From the NCBI GenBank assembly GCA_019828595.1, contig JAHQRK010000018.1:744001-808000 (forward strand): 64,000 nucleotides of DNA, read 5' to 3'. Source of the stretch: Aphanomyces cochlioides. Taxonomy: Eukaryota > Oomycota > Saprolegniomycetes > Saprolegniales > Verrucalvaceae. The translations under genes and the position numbers were made by a program. Numbering within the stretch: the first letter of the stretch is position 1; each line of letters starts with the position of its first letter. The notes under the pieces are model-generated. The model was not told the DNA's origin. It searched no databases and worked only from the letters and a program-made list of their open reading frames with translations. Shown piece by piece: positions 63,182 to 64,000 of the stretch.

Positions 63182-64000
63182 ACAAAAATACTGGCAATCT
63201 ACTACATCCGATCGGAAATGTTTGCTACAACGTCAATCTTTTTTAAAATGAATGTATTTCAGTCTAAATTGCACCTCCTAAAACATCCTGCGGACCTAAA
63301 ATGAGGGTTTGTTTAGAGTTATTTATGGGCGTAAAGAGCGTGCCTTGACAGTGAATTCGAATAATTCAGGAGTAACCCTAGAAGAAAGCCAAGAACGTTG
63401 ATCAATCAGCTCTGTACAAGAATGTTAATCGTTAGAATCAATACTTTGTTTATCAGTAGAATATGTACTATCCGAGGTTTAACTGTAATATTCTTTGAAG
63501 TACTGGTAAAGTAACACTACACTATTACTTTATAATTTTATAGTTACTTTACCAAAATGTGTTTGTTGCAATCATTTCCAAACAGAGGTAGTTGGCTCTT
63601 GCATGATTTGAAATTCAAATTTATCTTCAAATTTCCCTCCGACACCGAGCGCCTACGCCATGAGAGTCGCCGACTGTGAAAAATACTCCAAAAACTTATG
63701 AAGATAGCATATAATTTGATCAGAGGCATTAGATTTGACGTGCTTGCATTAAGGGAGTCTGCACTGTACCAGATAATAGAGAGGGTCTGCAAATGAACTT
63801 GTACGTGTAGCTAGGGTTGAGCATTCGTACCTGCCACACGTACAAGTTCAAAGTGTTTGGTGTGGTTTTGCAGACACAAACGTGTAGAATATCGCTGCGA
63901 TCGTTTCCTAACGTGTTACACACTATACATTACTCATTCCTCACAGTAGAAAGTAAGAGCATTATTCAAATCATGGAACGAGAGTTTCTTTGGATGCTTG
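63182..64000. other. Repeat-rich end of the window
   Basis: This contains an 11-bp inverted repeat GGTAAAGTAAC/GTTACTTTACC (63505-63515 and 63543-63553) and a 15-bp one, TGAACTTGTACGTGT/ACACGTACAAGTTCA (63794-63808 and 63836-63850), which flanks GGGTTGAGCATTCG. No gene was recognised. Confidence 0.4.

Overview
The window is nuclear DNA of a eukaryote with a compact genome. Genes lie a few tens to hundreds of bases apart on both strands and most carry GT-AG introns of only 40-55 nt. I followed the splice junctions by hand, and every exon chain given here restores an uninterrupted frame. The gene content points to a flagellated stramenopile, most likely an oomycete of the Saprolegniales (Aphanomyces/Saprolegnia type): a radial-spoke protein, a PH/FYVE-like PI4-kinase, several oomycete-style transporters, and basal eukaryotic factors. 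The lineage is inferred from gene style; no rRNA or other marker is present.

Layout. 1-5823 (minus) is the 5' part of a giant protein (at least 1,892 aa) whose first 20 residues after Met are the N-terminal tail of histone H3. 6362-15383 is a dense housekeeping block: TFIIE-alpha, PAF1, glucosamine-6-phosphate deaminase, a SAC3/GANP-domain protein and a large WD40 protein. 15767-18370 is an 830-bp-arm inverted duplication of a coiled-coil membrane-protein gene; the second copy is internally deleted. 18636-30200 holds an EamA/DMT transporter, a minimal COMM-domain protein, a decayed Na+/Ca2+-exchanger pseudogene, a membrane-anchored histidine acid phosphatase, an APC/PUT-type permease, the U4/U6 snRNP protein PRP3 and a 2-oxoglutarate/Fe(II) dioxygenase. 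30289-39168 holds a Dicer-type helicase with a Dicer-dimerisation domain but no PAZ or RNase III, the radial-spoke protein RSPH9, and two tail-to-tail paralogous cationic amino-acid transporters. 42231-48423 holds a vWA-RBR ubiquitin-ligase-like fusion and a PH/FYVE-like/PI4-kinase. 49144-51850 is a decayed PIF/Harbinger transposon (Myb/SANT gene plus broken transposase plus hairpin repeats). 52110-55753 is INCENP with a SAP domain, and 58121-59083 a four-finger C2H2 protein. From about 59100 to the end the DNA is AT-rich and gene-poor: two TA-flanked MITE-like elements, a broken pogo/Tigger transposase and a hAT-like fragment.

Functional themes. Chromatin, transcription and RNA processing are over-represented (H3-tail protein, TFIIE-alpha, PAF1, SAC3, PRP3, INCENP, Dicer-type helicase), with transporters second. 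A palindromic octamer, ATCCGGAT, recurs upstream of several start codons and also inside an inverted-repeat element; it is either a promoter motif or a trace of a dispersed repeat. No tRNA, rRNA or CRISPR array was recognised.
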